DNA from: JAVBNF01 sp031551725
GTDB lineage: Bacteria; Bacteroidota; Bacteroidia; Bacteroidales; P3
Assembly: GCA_031551725.1 (NCBI GenBank)
Contig: JAVBNF010000059.1
Location: 1 to 47,761, forward strand
Direction of reading: 5' to 3'
DNA: 47,761 nt
Under the pieces are notes generated by a model. The model searched no databases and had not been told where the DNA came from. It was given only the letters and a program-made list of their open reading frames with translations. Positions 8,087 through 16,043 of the stretch are shown in pieces. Position 1 is the first letter of the stretch. Every line of letters begins with the position of its first letter. Both the position numbers and the translations under genes were made by a program.

Positions 8087-9031
8087 TTAGAAGATGATAA
8101 ATTCGCACGGATTGACGGCCGTTCCGTTAAACCAAAGTTCGAAGCCTAATTGATGCGGAATTAGCTTCGAATTTGTATTGGGTTGATTGCCAAGGAGTCC
8201 GATTGGCTCGCCCACACCTACAAAATCTCCCGGCTGTTTCAGTAGTCCGTAATTATTTTTATAAACGGAAACCATGTTATTGTTGTGTTGGATGGAAATT
8301 GTGTATCCTTCTTCATTGGACCAATTGGTAGCGAGTACACGTCCGCTTAAAGTTGCTTTTACAACATCACCTTCATAACCGATAATTTCAATGCCGTTTT
8401 GCTTAATGGCCGGATCAAAAGCAGTGACGATAAGTCCGTTAAAAGGAGTGAAGAAGGTATATGTTTCGCTGAAATCGGTGCGCATTCTGCCGATTTTATG
8501 GTTTGGATCAAGTTTGGCGATGGCAACATTTTTTGGAGCAGGTTTTGATTTTAAATTTTCAGCTTGCAGTTCTTTTTGTCGTGTTTCAACTTCCAAGCGC
8601 ATCATCGAATCGGCTTTCCCGCGACGATAGGGGAGATCGGCATAGTTTTTTAAAGAATCTTTTACATTATCTACTTCTTCATACGGAATATCTCCGTCCA
8701 TAGCCTGTTTCATGTATGCAAAGAGGGTAGTTTGTTGACTAATCAACGTTTGTAAAGAGTCTAATTTTCGTTCGTTTTCATACGAAAGGCGCAACGCCTC
8801 GTCGCTTGTATGGCCGGGGATGAAATTGCGAAGGCCTGTAAATGCAATAAGTGCAAACGTGCCTGCAATCAATGTAAAAACAAGTACGCCCGTAAATACA
8901 AAAATATTCATGCGCGACAAGCGGAACGAAAGTTTCTCATGGAAATTCTCATCCATAATCACTAAACGGTACTTGTTATGAACATTTTTGAAAATGCGGT
9001 TATACCATATTTTGATGCGATCTTTGAGCAT
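8087..9031 (-). CDS. Membrane-anchored M23/LytM-domain protein, degenerate active site
   Basis: The 314-aa protein has one transmembrane helix (~residues 43-66), a coiled-coil-like segment (~85-165) and a C-terminal LytM fold (~205-312). The usual metal ligands are gone: HxGxD reads NGIEI, and the HLHFEL block reads QLGFELW. The YxH position is also altered (YKNN). It is therefore probably not a hydrolase but an activator or scaffold for peptidoglycan amidases, as EnvC/NlpD-type degenerate LytM proteins are. It is first gene of the likely M23-dxr-rseP operon. The call to the M23 fold is firm; the regulatory role is inferred. Confidence 0.85.
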   Translation of the reverse strand: MLKDRIKIWYNRIFKNVHNKYRLVIMDENFHEKLSFRLSRMNIFVFTGVLVFTLIAGTFALIAFTGLRNFIPGHTSDEALRLSYENERKLDSLQTLISQQTTLFAYMKQAMDGDIPYEEVDNVKDSLKNYADLPYRRGKADSMMRLEVETRQKELQAENLKSKPAPKNVAIAKLDPNHKIGRMRTDFSETYTFFTPFNGLIVTAFDPAIKQNGIEIIGYEGDVVKATLSGRVLATNWSNEEGYTISIQHNNNMVSVYKNNYGLLKQPGDFVGVGEPIGLLGNQPNTNSKLIPHQLGFELWFNGTAVNPCEFIIF

Positions 9032-9038
9032 AAGTGTA

Positions 9039-9046
9039 CAAAGATA
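9039..9046 (-). promoter_or_regulatory. -7 element ahead of the M23 gene
   Basis: TATCTTTG on the minus strand lies 7 bases before the ATG at 9031, which would make the transcript nearly leaderless. No -33 TTG is seen at the usual distance. Confidence 0.45.
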
Positions 9047-9084
9047 CTAAAAAAAGTTAAAAATTAAAAGTTAAAAATGAAAAT

Positions 9085-9160
9085 GGTGACGCGGTGCGTA
9101 TGGTCAGCTTCGCTGACAGGTCATCGCGAATTTTCGGAGATGACGCGGATTTCCGCAGAT
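9085..9160 (-). repeat. Diverged copy of the window-start repeat
   Basis: Read on the minus strand it contains CTGCGGAAATCCGCGTCATC, TTCGCGATGA and the GTCAGC/GCTGAC hairpin of the repeat at 2-336, lacking the middle part. It ends the 3' flank of FISUMP cassette A, as a related piece (30432-30470) does for cassette B. Confidence 0.7.
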
Positions 9161-9198
9161 ATTTTTTTTCTAACAGGTCTTGGGTCTTCAACTTAAAG

Positions 9199-9233
9199 CA
9201 AACCTAACAGGATTTTAAGTGCTGTTAGGTTTG
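9199..9233 (-). terminator. Palindromic terminator of FISUMP cassette A
   Basis: CAAACCTAACAG (9199-9210) pairs with CTGTTAGGTTTG (9222-9233), a 12-bp stem. The same hairpin follows FISUMP B at 30357-30389. It is about 100 bases past the stop codon because an extra palindromic element is inserted before it. Confidence 0.65.
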
Positions 9234-9237
9234 TCCG

Positions 9238-9325
9238 GCTTAAGCCGAAAGCTCCCCCACATCACACCATGAAAAAGGATGTGGGGAATATTTTGCTTTC
9301 GGACGCCCATTGCTGTGCGTGCTGG
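9238..9325. repeat. Nested-palindrome insertion present only in cassette A
   Basis: CCGAAAGC (9245-9252) pairs with GCTTTCGG (9295-9302), and inside it CCCCACATC (9255-9263) pairs with GATGTGGGG (9278-9286). Cassette B has only about a dozen bases at this position between AACAACCGG and GGACAAACC, so this looks like a small inserted element of ~85 bases. It has no coding capacity. Confidence 0.6.
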
Positions 9326-9335
9326 CCGGTTGTTA

Positions 9336-11555
9336 TTAATTTTTCACACAACGGACGGATATCCCTTCAGCACGATTAAAACCTGCGCGATACACCGAAG
9401 GATAATGAATTACAAACCCTCTCATAAATGCATTGTAGGTGCTATAAGTGGCTGAAGATGACCAGAAATAACCACATGCACGCCTTTCACTATAATATAG
9501 ACCTCTATAATCACGTCTGCCCGAAGGTAAAACCCTAAAATTGTATTGGTCCGTGCTTTTTGGCCAAGTAGGTCTCCAATCTATGGCTCCGGAATATTGT
9601 AATCGCGATCCGGCGTCAATTCCTTGCCAACGCTGTGTCTCTAAAGTTTGACCGATATTATGATTTTGTATCCCCATTTCTGCGGGGCCGTCAGGGCTTA
9701 CATTGAAAGTATTGGAAAGGGTATTCCCATTTGTAGTTTCTACAGCATTTAGCATTATGCCCCACTCATTATCAGTAGGAATATGCCAACCTGGAGGGCA
9801 GATACCACGCCCGCCTATTTGACAATTATTTGTTGCAACTGCCAAACCGCTCGTAGGAGTGCAGGAAATAGCGCCATTTGCTTTATTTCCATCCAACCAC
9901 ATCGCACAATCAAAAGTGTACAAAGCTCCGTATTTCTCACAATCATTTTGTGTTGCCGGTCCTGTTTTCGAATTTTCTCCCAGACAGAAGTAAGAAAGAT
10001 TGCCTTGTCCGGCACCTGTTCCTGAAAAAGCGTTGGACATTGATAGGAAACTTAATGCCGAGCAGGTATATCCGGCTTGTGTACAGCCTTTGAAATACAA
10101 ATTTTCAGCCATCCATTCTTTGCCGTCCGGTAGGATGGTTGTTTTATATATTCTACCATCTCGCGGATCTGTCATTGTTTGTCCCGACCATGCTCGAAAA
10201 GTAAGAAACAAATCTTGGTCGGTATTGCAATTAACAGGATTTGAAGCTACAATTTTAAATTGTATCGTTTTGTCCACACATGTAGAAGTTAATCCTTTAA
10301 ACAAAAACTCTACAATTGTATCTGGACTGATCCAGACCGGTGGTAATGGTCCTTTTTGAATATCTACAGTAACACCGCTTGGAATAGTCGATGCCACCGG
10401 AGTTATACTATATGCCCAATTTCCAATTGAAGAGGGCTGCAATATATGAATGTACGTAAAAGCAGTTCCTCGACTTGGAATGAATTCTATCGTATCATAA
10501 GATTCTCTGATAAAACGTCCTAAATACATTCCTCCCAGTGAAGAGGTATCCACTTTTTGTGAACCATACTTGGAAACAATAAATCCGGCTCTTAGGCCTT
10601 CTTCACATTGTGTTCCCTCAACGCAACGCACAGAAAGAGCGTCAGAAGCCGATTGATTTGTATTGAAATAAACTTTATCATCATTTGCTGAATTGTTATT
10701 TTGGTCAAAGCGTCGGGAATAAGCAACATTGGCGGCAGCGCCTCCATTGCTATTTCCCGAGCTTGTCCAAAAATAGGCATTCGCCCCATTACCACCGTAC
10801 GTGCCGGTACTGTTTCGAATGCCCGCAGCAAGAACCCGAAAATTAAGAATATCTTTATTCGTATAAGTATTTTCCCTCCAAAGCGGCGTATAAGCTTGAT
10901 TATTTGAAAAAGAACCTCGATCTGTTGATTTCAAAGCTGTACCGGCTGCTGTACTATAAAAACCTGATGCTGCCTGGCGATTGTTTGATGCAGTTGTTGG
11001 TAACCCCGTGCCCACCCTATCCGCAACATTAAGCAAGAGAGCCCATTCCTGATCTGACGGCAAGTGCCAACCCGGCGGACAAATACCTTGCTGCGCAAGC
11101 GTAGTTTGAAGTGTTCCGTTTCCATTTGTAGAATTGGCTGTCCACCACGGATATAAACAGCCCCAATATTCACAAGCGAGCGGATCGGCTTGGGAAGTTG
11201 TCGCTGTATTCGGAGAAGAATTCAAGGGACCAGGCCCCGGACAATAATAAATGCCTTTTAAATTTGTTCCCGGGGAGCTTTGAGCAGTTGCAACCGGTTT
11301 GTAACCAAATACAGGATTATTCAGACCTTTTGTGTACCGCAAATTCTCTGCCATCCACCATTTTAGGTCCGGCATGTAAACCTTCTTATACTCTTTCCCA
11401 TCACGGGAATCGATAAAAGTTCGGATTTCTCCAAAACTTTGGGCAAAAATTGAGGAAGTAAAGCAGAAATGCAGAAGTGCAAAAGTGCAGAAACAGAACA
11501 CGCTTCTGCATTTCTGCATTCTTGCGTTTCTGCCACGAAGTAATTGTGTTTTCAT
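9336..11555 (-). CDS. FISUMP-domain surface protein A (two FISUMP domains)
   Basis: The 739-aa exported protein begins with an unusually long, basic signal peptide n-region (MKTQLLRGRNARMQKCR) before the hydrophobic core, cleaved near IFA-QS. FISUMP domain 1 covers ~45-312 (DSRDGKEYKKVYMPDLKWWMAENL to LSVRCVEG). An Ig/PKD-like spacer spans ~315-455, and FISUMP domain 2 ~460-739 (DPRDGRIYKTTILPDG, ICPPGWHIPTDNEW, FWSSSA, ISVRCVKN). FISUMP domains are C-type-lectin-like folds of secreted proteins; the ligand is unknown. There is no T9SS tail. It has its own promoter, a ~310-nt structured leader and a palindrome in codons ~13-31. A paralogue in the same cassette layout is at 28332-30332. Confidence 0.88.
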   Translation of the reverse strand: MKTQLLRGRNARMQKCRSVFCFCTFALLHFCFTSSIFAQSFGEIRTFIDSRDGKEYKKVYMPDLKWWMAENLRYTKGLNNPVFGYKPVATAQSSPGTNLKGIYYCPGPGPLNSSPNTATTSQADPLACEYWGCLYPWWTANSTNGNGTLQTTLAQQGICPPGWHLPSDQEWALLLNVADRVGTGLPTTASNNRQAASGFYSTAAGTALKSTDRGSFSNNQAYTPLWRENTYTNKDILNFRVLAAGIRNSTGTYGGNGANAYFWTSSGNSNGGAAANVAYSRRFDQNNNSANDDKVYFNTNQSASDALSVRCVEGTQCEEGLRAGFIVSKYGSQKVDTSSLGGMYLGRFIRESYDTIEFIPSRGTAFTYIHILQPSSIGNWAYSITPVASTIPSGVTVDIQKGPLPPVWISPDTIVEFLFKGLTSTCVDKTIQFKIVASNPVNCNTDQDLFLTFRAWSGQTMTDPRDGRIYKTTILPDGKEWMAENLYFKGCTQAGYTCSALSFLSMSNAFSGTGAGQGNLSYFCLGENSKTGPATQNDCEKYGALYTFDCAMWLDGNKANGAISCTPTSGLAVATNNCQIGGRGICPPGWHIPTDNEWGIMLNAVETTNGNTLSNTFNVSPDGPAEMGIQNHNIGQTLETQRWQGIDAGSRLQYSGAIDWRPTWPKSTDQYNFRVLPSGRRDYRGLYYSERRACGYFWSSSATYSTYNAFMRGFVIHYPSVYRAGFNRAEGISVRCVKN
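11463..11517 (-). repeat. Palindrome in the signal-peptide coding region of FISUMP A
   Basis: GCAGAAATGCAGAAG (11463-11477) is repeated inverted as CTTCTGCATTTCTGC (11503-11517), a perfect 15-bp stem with a 25-base loop. It is built from repeats of (A/G)TGCAGAA and lies about 40-90 bases into the ORF. A matching palindrome occurs at the same place in FISUMP B. Confidence 0.75.
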
Positions 11556-11870
11556 GTTGTGTATTATTTAATTGTTAATCATCTTCCAACAAGCCTTGAA
11601 GGGGCTGTATATGCATAACAAAAAGGCGCGAGTTGAATTTCTTATTTTCACAAAGGTACGTCCAAGCACCCACAATCAAATAAGACACAACCCACGCCGT
11701 TGACACAACGTGAGCGCATCGCTATTAAATTCTTTGATTGTTGAAATTTTGGACGTTTCTTGTAAAAAGAATTTAAGCTTACGCTTTCTTTATTTATGTT
11801 TAATTAGTGTTTTTCTATATATTTTTGTTAATTTGTTTTCCTGTTAACTCGTTGCCTTGTTAACTTATTA
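11556..11870 (-). ncRNA. Structured, pseudoknotted 5' leader of FISUMP A
   Basis: This ~310-nt leader is homologous to that of FISUMP B. On the minus strand: P1 pairs 11766-11776 with 11725-11735 (11 bp); P2 TTGGACGT (plus-strand 11749-11756) pairs with ACGTCCAA (11658-11665); P3 TTTGATTG (11733-11740) pairs with CAATCAAA (11673-11680). P4 pairs 11709-11714 with 11691-11696. A small AAGC/GCTT hairpin lies at 11775-11786. P1 crosses P2 and P3. Helix sequences differ from copy B by compensatory changes. Near the ORF a ~30-base block (about 11600-11630) is identical to copy B. Function is inferred to be cis-regulation; the class is unknown to me. Confidence 0.7.
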
Positions 11871-11876
11871 TTTCCG

Positions 11877-11907
11877 CAAAGTTAAATATTTTTTTTGAAT
11901 TACAAAA
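11877..11907 (-). promoter_or_regulatory. Promoter of FISUMP cassette A
   Basis: On the minus strand TTTTG (11903-11907), an 18-base spacer and TAACTTTG (11877-11884) form a full promoter. The -33 box abuts the cdaA stop at 11910. The same TAACTTTGCGGAAATAA start occurs in cassette B. Confidence 0.75.
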
Positions 11908-11909
11908 TT

Positions 11910-12749
11910 TTATTTTTTCGATGTTTCTTCTTTCGGATTGCCGCCTTGCAAAAACTCTTCTTCCAAGAATATTTTTAGTTCCGATGGCGTAACGTTACGC
12001 GTTAGTTCGCCATTTCTACAATAGGTAATAAATCCGGTTTGTTCGGAAACGATAATGGCAACAGCATCTGTGATTTCAGTAATGCCGATGGCCGAGCGGT
12101 GGCGCAAGCCCAAGTTCGGCGAAATGTCGCGGTTGGATGAAACGGGTAAAATACAGCGCGCCGCGTTGATACGATTCGATACAATAATTACAGCACCGTC
12201 GTGTAGCGGACTATTTTTATAGAAAATATTTTCCAATAATTGACTCGAAATTTTTGCTTCGATAAGCTCTCCGGTTGCGGCAAAAGGTTCTAATTCACTT
12301 TCTTTTGCAATTACAATCAGCGCACCCGTCATGGTTTTCGACATCCGGCTGCATGCCTGGATGATAGCATCGATATTGAGAGGCTCGGCCTGGCTGTGGG
12401 ATTTGAAAAGATAACGCCAGATGGCCGAGTTTTTAGCTTTGCGGTTAATAAAATCGCGAGAGCCCACCATTAATAAAAAACGCCGTATTTCGGGCTGAAA
12501 AAGAATGATGATAGCAATAATTCCAACATCCACAACCCGTCGTAAAATATTTTCGGTGAGCGTAAGTCCCAAATATGCAACCAAACGCCACATGACAATG
12601 ATAAATATAATTCCGAAGAAAATATTGATTGACACATTGCCGCGCATAATGCGGTAGGCTTGATAGAAAAGTATGCCGACCAAGATAATATCCACAATGT
12701 CAAGTATATGGAAGTCTTGAAAGTATGTTTGTAAAATGTTTAGTAACAT
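11910..12749 (-). CDS. cdaA: Diadenylate cyclase CdaA
   Basis: Membrane-bound enzyme that joins two ATP into cyclic di-AMP, a second messenger for potassium and cell-wall homeostasis. Three transmembrane helices occupy ~residues 1-85. The DAC domain follows, with the catalytic DGAVII (~residue 180) and RHRSAIGI (~residue 212) motifs. The 279-aa length is typical. It is the last gene of the tig-clpP-folP-cdaA run, one base after folP. Trk potassium transporter genes lie elsewhere in the window; c-di-AMP control of Trk-type transport is known in other bacteria, but no link is visible here. Confidence 0.95.
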   Translation of the reverse strand: MLLNILQTYFQDFHILDIVDIILVGILFYQAYRIMRGNVSINIFFGIIFIIVMWRLVAYLGLTLTENILRRVVDVGIIAIIILFQPEIRRFLLMVGSRDFINRKAKNSAIWRYLFKSHSQAEPLNIDAIIQACSRMSKTMTGALIVIAKESELEPFAATGELIEAKISSQLLENIFYKNSPLHDGAVIIVSNRINAARCILPVSSNRDISPNLGLRHRSAIGITEITDAVAIIVSEQTGFITYCRNGELTRNVTPSELKIFLEEEFLQGGNPKEETSKK

Positions 12750-12750
12750 A

Positions 12751-13578
12751 TTATTGCATCATTTTTTGGATGATTTTTACACATTCAACTGCCTGTTCCA
12801 CATCGTGAACACGCAGTATTTTTGCACCTTTCATCAGTGCAATCGTATTTAAAACCGAAGTGCCGTTAAGCGCATCTTCGGTGGTTGCATTCAGTAAATC
12901 TCGAATCATCGATTTTCTTGAAAATCCTACTAATATGGGTTTTTCGAGTATTTGCAATGATTCTATGTTGTTGAGCAACTCATAATTTTGCTCCATCGTT
13001 TTCCCGAAACCGAATCCCGGATCAACAATGATTTTTTGTATGCCCGTTGTTTCCGCTTTTTTCACACGTTCTTGTAGAAAAAGTAAAACTTCTTTACAAA
13101 CATTTTTATATTCCGGCTTTTCTTGCATATTTGCCGGCGTCCCCTGCATGTGCATCATGATATACGGTGCATCATGTTTGGCAACGGTTGAAAACATTTT
13201 GTCGTCCAGCATTCCTGCCGAAATATCGTTGATGAAATCCGCACCCTCTTTCAATGCGATATCCGCAACAGAAGCGCGATAAGTATCAATTGAAATCAAG
13301 ATCTGTGGAAATTTATTTCTCACGTTCTGCAAGGCCGGAAGCAGACGTTCGAGTTCCTCTTCTTCGCTGATTGCATTGGCAAACGGACGAGTAGAAACGG
13401 CGCCAATGTCTAAAACATCAGCGCCATCAGTTATCATTTGTTCCGCTTGTCGCAACACTTCATCCGTGTTTTGCAGGCGGCTTTTTTCAAAGAACGAGTC
13501 GGGCGTCAGATTTAAGATGCCCATTACCAGCGGCCTTACGGCAGCCGTTTTATTTTTTGTTTCGAACGAGCATTTCAT
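12751..13578 (-). CDS. folP: Dihydropteroate synthase
   Basis: Condenses 6-hydroxymethyl-dihydropterin pyrophosphate with p-aminobenzoate to form dihydropteroate in folate synthesis; this is the sulfonamide target. Motifs in order are NLTPDSF, DIGAVSTRPFA (usually DxGGxSTRPG), NDISAG, MHMQGTPANMQ, DPGFGFGKT, GFSRKSMI and VHDV. The length of 275 aa is normal. The start at 13578 places the first strand correctly and overlaps the clpP 3' end by 29 bases, indicating translational coupling. A slightly later ATG is possible but would cut into the first strand. Confidence 0.95.
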   Translation of the reverse strand: MKCSFETKNKTAAVRPLVMGILNLTPDSFFEKSRLQNTDEVLRQAEQMITDGADVLDIGAVSTRPFANAISEEEELERLLPALQNVRNKFPQILISIDTYRASVADIALKEGADFINDISAGMLDDKMFSTVAKHDAPYIMMHMQGTPANMQEKPEYKNVCKEVLLFLQERVKKAETTGIQKIIVDPGFGFGKTMEQNYELLNNIESLQILEKPILVGFSRKSMIRDLLNATTEDALNGTSVLNTIALMKGAKILRVHDVEQAVECVKIIQKMMQ

Positions 13579-14221
13579 CGATCATGCCGTAATCTAAGGC
13601 TTCTTTCGCAGTCATCCAATAATCGCGGTCGGCATCTTTCCAGATTTTGTCGTAATCTTGTTTGCTGTGGAAACTGATGATTTCGTACAATTCTTTTTTC
13701 AATTTCTGAATTTCACGGGCCGTGATTTCAATGTCGGATGCTTGTCCTTCGGCGCCTCCGAGCGGTTGGTGAATCAACACGCGCGAATGCGGAAGAGCGG
13801 TGCGTTTTCCGGCTGCACCGGCGCACAACAACACGGCACCCATTGATGCAGCCATACCTGTACAAATCGTTGCAACATCGGAAGCAACATATTGCATGGT
13901 GTCATAAATACCTAACCCTGCGTGAACAGAGCCTCCGGGAGAGTTTAGATAAATTTGAATATCTTTATTCGAATCCACCGAATCCAAAAACAACAGCTGC
14001 GCTTGGATAATATTGGCAACCTCGTCGTAAATAGGCACTCCCAAGAAGATGATGCGGTCCATCATCAAACGGGAGAAAACGTCCATTTGAGCAACGTTTA
14101 ATTGACGTTCTTCAATAATCGTGGGCGAAATATAGTTTTGAGCCAACGAGTTGAAACGGTCTAGCGTCAAACTGCTGATACCCGCGTGTTTAACAGCATA
14201 TTTTCTAAATTCGTTATTCAT
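13550..14221 (-). CDS. clpP: ATP-dependent Clp protease proteolytic subunit
   Basis: Serine protease that forms the ClpP tetradecamer used by ClpX/ClpA-type unfoldases. Catalytic Ser is in GMAASMGAVLL and catalytic His in HSRVLIHQPLGG. A catalytic Asp follows in the C-terminal DRDYWMTAKEAL region, and YLNSPGGSVHAGLGIYDTM is the oxyanion/handle start. The 223-aa length and N-terminal YISPTIIEERQLNV are typical of Bacteroidetes. It overlaps the trigger factor stop by 8 bases (the ATG lies in GATGAATAA). Confidence 0.97.
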   Translation of the reverse strand: MNNEFRKYAVKHAGISSLTLDRFNSLAQNYISPTIIEERQLNVAQMDVFSRLMMDRIIFLGVPIYDEVANIIQAQLLFLDSVDSNKDIQIYLNSPGGSVHAGLGIYDTMQYVASDVATICTGMAASMGAVLLCAGAAGKRTALPHSRVLIHQPLGGAEGQASDIEITAREIQKLKKELYEIISFHSKQDYDKIWKDADRDYWMTAKEALDYGMIDEMLVRNKK

Positions 14222-15338
14222 CTTTCTTAGCGTTTTTTGTTGCTTTTTCGTTTGCTTTTTTTACATCTTCAACAAACTCGTCAAAAGTCACTTTTTTCAC
14301 ATCTTGTTTTACTTGATCTTTGAAAAGTTGTGTTAATTTTTGATCATAAAGCATATCGTAAATTTGTTTTACTTCTTTTTGGTTTTGCAACATGGAATCT
14401 ACAAGCATATCCATGCGTTTTTCTTGTTCTTCGTTTTCGGAAGGTGGGAAATAAAGCGAAACCACATTGTCTTTGTAGTATTTGCGAACATCGTCGCGAG
14501 TTACTTTCAAATCGTTGGCTTCCACAATTTTTTGTTCAATCAACTGCCATTTGAACGAGTTCAAATAATAAGGGAAATTAGCCTCTACTTGTTCGCGTGT
14601 AAGTTGTTGATCTTGGCTGCTGTATTGAATCCAGCGTTTCAAGAATTCTTCCGGGATTTCAAATTTGGTTTTCTCTACTAATTCTTCAACCACATCGTTT
14701 AAGAATTTGCGGTCGGCTTCACGGCCGTACATTTCTTTGCCTTCTTTGGCAATGCGTTCGCGCAATTCTTTTTCGGTTTTGATGTTGTCTTTTGGATAAA
14801 CTTGATTGAACAATTCTTCGTTCAATTCAGCCAAGTCGATATTTTGTTCTTCGGCAGGAGCTTCCGGATTCGTCACATTTCCAAAACGTTTGCGCATATT
14901 TTCAACACTTTCGTCGATCAGTTTTTCGTCTACGGAAATGTCGAACATTTTTACTTTCAACTTATCCATTTTTACTTCAAACTCCGGAGTCAATGCAATC
15001 TCGAACCAGAAAGTAAAATCTGTAGCGTTTTCAAAATCAATATCTTGATTTTTATCATCAATAGGAAGAGCATTTCCAATAATTGATAATTTGTTGTCTT
15101 CTACGTATTTATTGATAGCTTCCGATAATACTTTGTTAACTTCTTCTGCTAAAACCGCTTTTCCGTATTGTTTTTGAATCAAACTAAATGGCACCTTTCC
15201 GGCACGAAAACCGGGAATATTCGCTTTGCGTTGGTAATCTTTGAGGATTTTATCCATATTTGCTTGATAATCGGCAGCCTCAATATTGATCTTAAGTTCT
15301 AATACAGAATTCGTTGCGTTTTCTTTTGTGATGTTCAT
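14214..15338 (-). CDS. tig: Trigger factor lacking the PPIase-like domain
   Basis: Ribosome-associated chaperone that shields nascent chains at the exit tunnel. The ribosome-binding N-domain carries NIPGFRAGKVPFSLI (the GFRxGxxP signature, ~residues 42-50) and runs to ~145. The sequence then passes within about 20 residues from RKRFGNVTNPEAP to the C-terminal arm (NEELFNQVYPKDNIKTEKEL). The FKBP/PPIase-type insert of ~75 aa present in Bacteroides homologues is missing. Total length is 374 aa against ~430-450 usual. The head and arms needed for chaperoning remain. It leads the tig-clpP-folP-cdaA operon. Confidence 0.93.
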   Translation of the reverse strand: MNITKENATNSVLELKINIEAADYQANMDKILKDYQRKANIPGFRAGKVPFSLIQKQYGKAVLAEEVNKVLSEAINKYVEDNKLSIIGNALPIDDKNQDIDFENATDFTFWFEIALTPEFEVKMDKLKVKMFDISVDEKLIDESVENMRKRFGNVTNPEAPAEEQNIDLAELNEELFNQVYPKDNIKTEKELRERIAKEGKEMYGREADRKFLNDVVEELVEKTKFEIPEEFLKRWIQYSSQDQQLTREQVEANFPYYLNSFKWQLIEQKIVEANDLKVTRDDVRKYYKDNVVSLYFPPSENEEQEKRMDMLVDSMLQNQKEVKQIYDMLYDQKLTQLFKDQVKQDVKKVTFDEFVEDVKKANEKATKNAKKDE

Positions 15339-15368
15339 CGGTCTTTTTTTGTTTTAATTTTAGAAATG

Positions 15369-15376
15369 CAAAGATA
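15369..15376 (-). promoter_or_regulatory. -7 element of the tig operon
   Basis: TATCTTTG on the minus strand lies ~30 bases upstream of the tig ATG. I see no clear -33 TTG. Confidence 0.55.
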
Positions 15377-15458
15377 CAAAAATAATTATGAATTATGAAC
15401 TTTTTCGTGAGCTTGCGAATAATTAGGAATTAAGAATTTAAAAATACAGTTGTTTTTG

Positions 15459-15490
15459 TTTGATTTTTCTGCAATTTTTTCGTACCTTTG
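15459..15490 (+). promoter_or_regulatory. Promoter of the T9SS-tailed gene
   Basis: TTTG (15459-15462), a 20-base spacer and TACCTTTG (15483-15490) match the Bacteroidetes consensus. The ATG is 24 bases downstream. Confidence 0.75.
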
Positions 15491-15513
15491 CGTAGATTGG
15501 AAATAGACTATAA

Positions 15514-16029
15514 ATGCGTTTCATTTACATTTTTATTTTATTCATAGTTTCACTTGGACTATCTACTGCAAAAGCAGCAGATACACTTGTGTTTTCGCAG
15601 TACGTGGTAGCGAGTGCAGGTGGCGAAATGAAAAGCGGTGCCTATAATCTTTCTTATACGATTGGCGAAACGGTTATTGAAACGGCCTATGGTTCCATGA
15701 AAAGTATGACGCAAGGTTTTCAGCAAACGACTTTGGATAAGAAAGTTTATATAAAACCGTCAGCGGGCGATTTGTCATTAATTGGCTTTCGTTTTTTTCC
15801 AAATCCCAGTTCGGATTATTTGTATTTGGAGTGGGAATTTGACGGCGCAGGCACGCTGTCTTTTGAATTATTAAATATGCAGGGCGTTCCTTTGCTGAAA
15901 ACAAAAGAGTCGATTGCCTCGCAACAAGCAAATATTCATATTTCACAACTTAAATCCTCTACTTATCTGTTGAAAGTGACGGATTTAAGAAATATGCGTT
16001 CGCAAGTATTCAGAATTGTAAAAATATAG
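15514..16029 (+). CDS. Small secreted protein with T9SS C-terminal sorting domain
   Basis: The 171-aa protein has a signal peptide (to about STAKA-AD), a short conserved segment (VVASAGGEMKSGAYNLSYTIGETVIETAY) and then a type A T9SS sorting domain from ~residue 90. That domain is marked by FFPNPSSDYLYLEW, the LLNMQGVPL turn, and the final strand YLLKVTDLRNMRSQVFRIVKI. The T9SS domain directs passage through the outer membrane and surface attachment. The mature part is too small for an enzyme. The next gene starts 14 bases later, so the two are probably co-transcribed and may act on the same surface structure. Confidence 0.88.
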   Translation: MRFIYIFILFIVSLGLSTAKAADTLVFSQYVVASAGGEMKSGAYNLSYTIGETVIETAYGSMKSMTQGFQQTTLDKKVYIKPSAGDLSLIGFRFFPNPSSDYLYLEWEFDGAGTLSFELLNMQGVPLLKTKESIASQQANIHISQLKSSTYLLKVTDLRNMRSQVFRIVKI

Positions 16030-16043
16030 ATTTTTTGATAGAT

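Noticed and set aside
9032..9335. Hidden small protein gene in the 304-base gap
   Set aside because: The gap is explained by a repeat piece, a terminator palindrome and a nested palindrome; no frame with a plausible start and coding character was seen.
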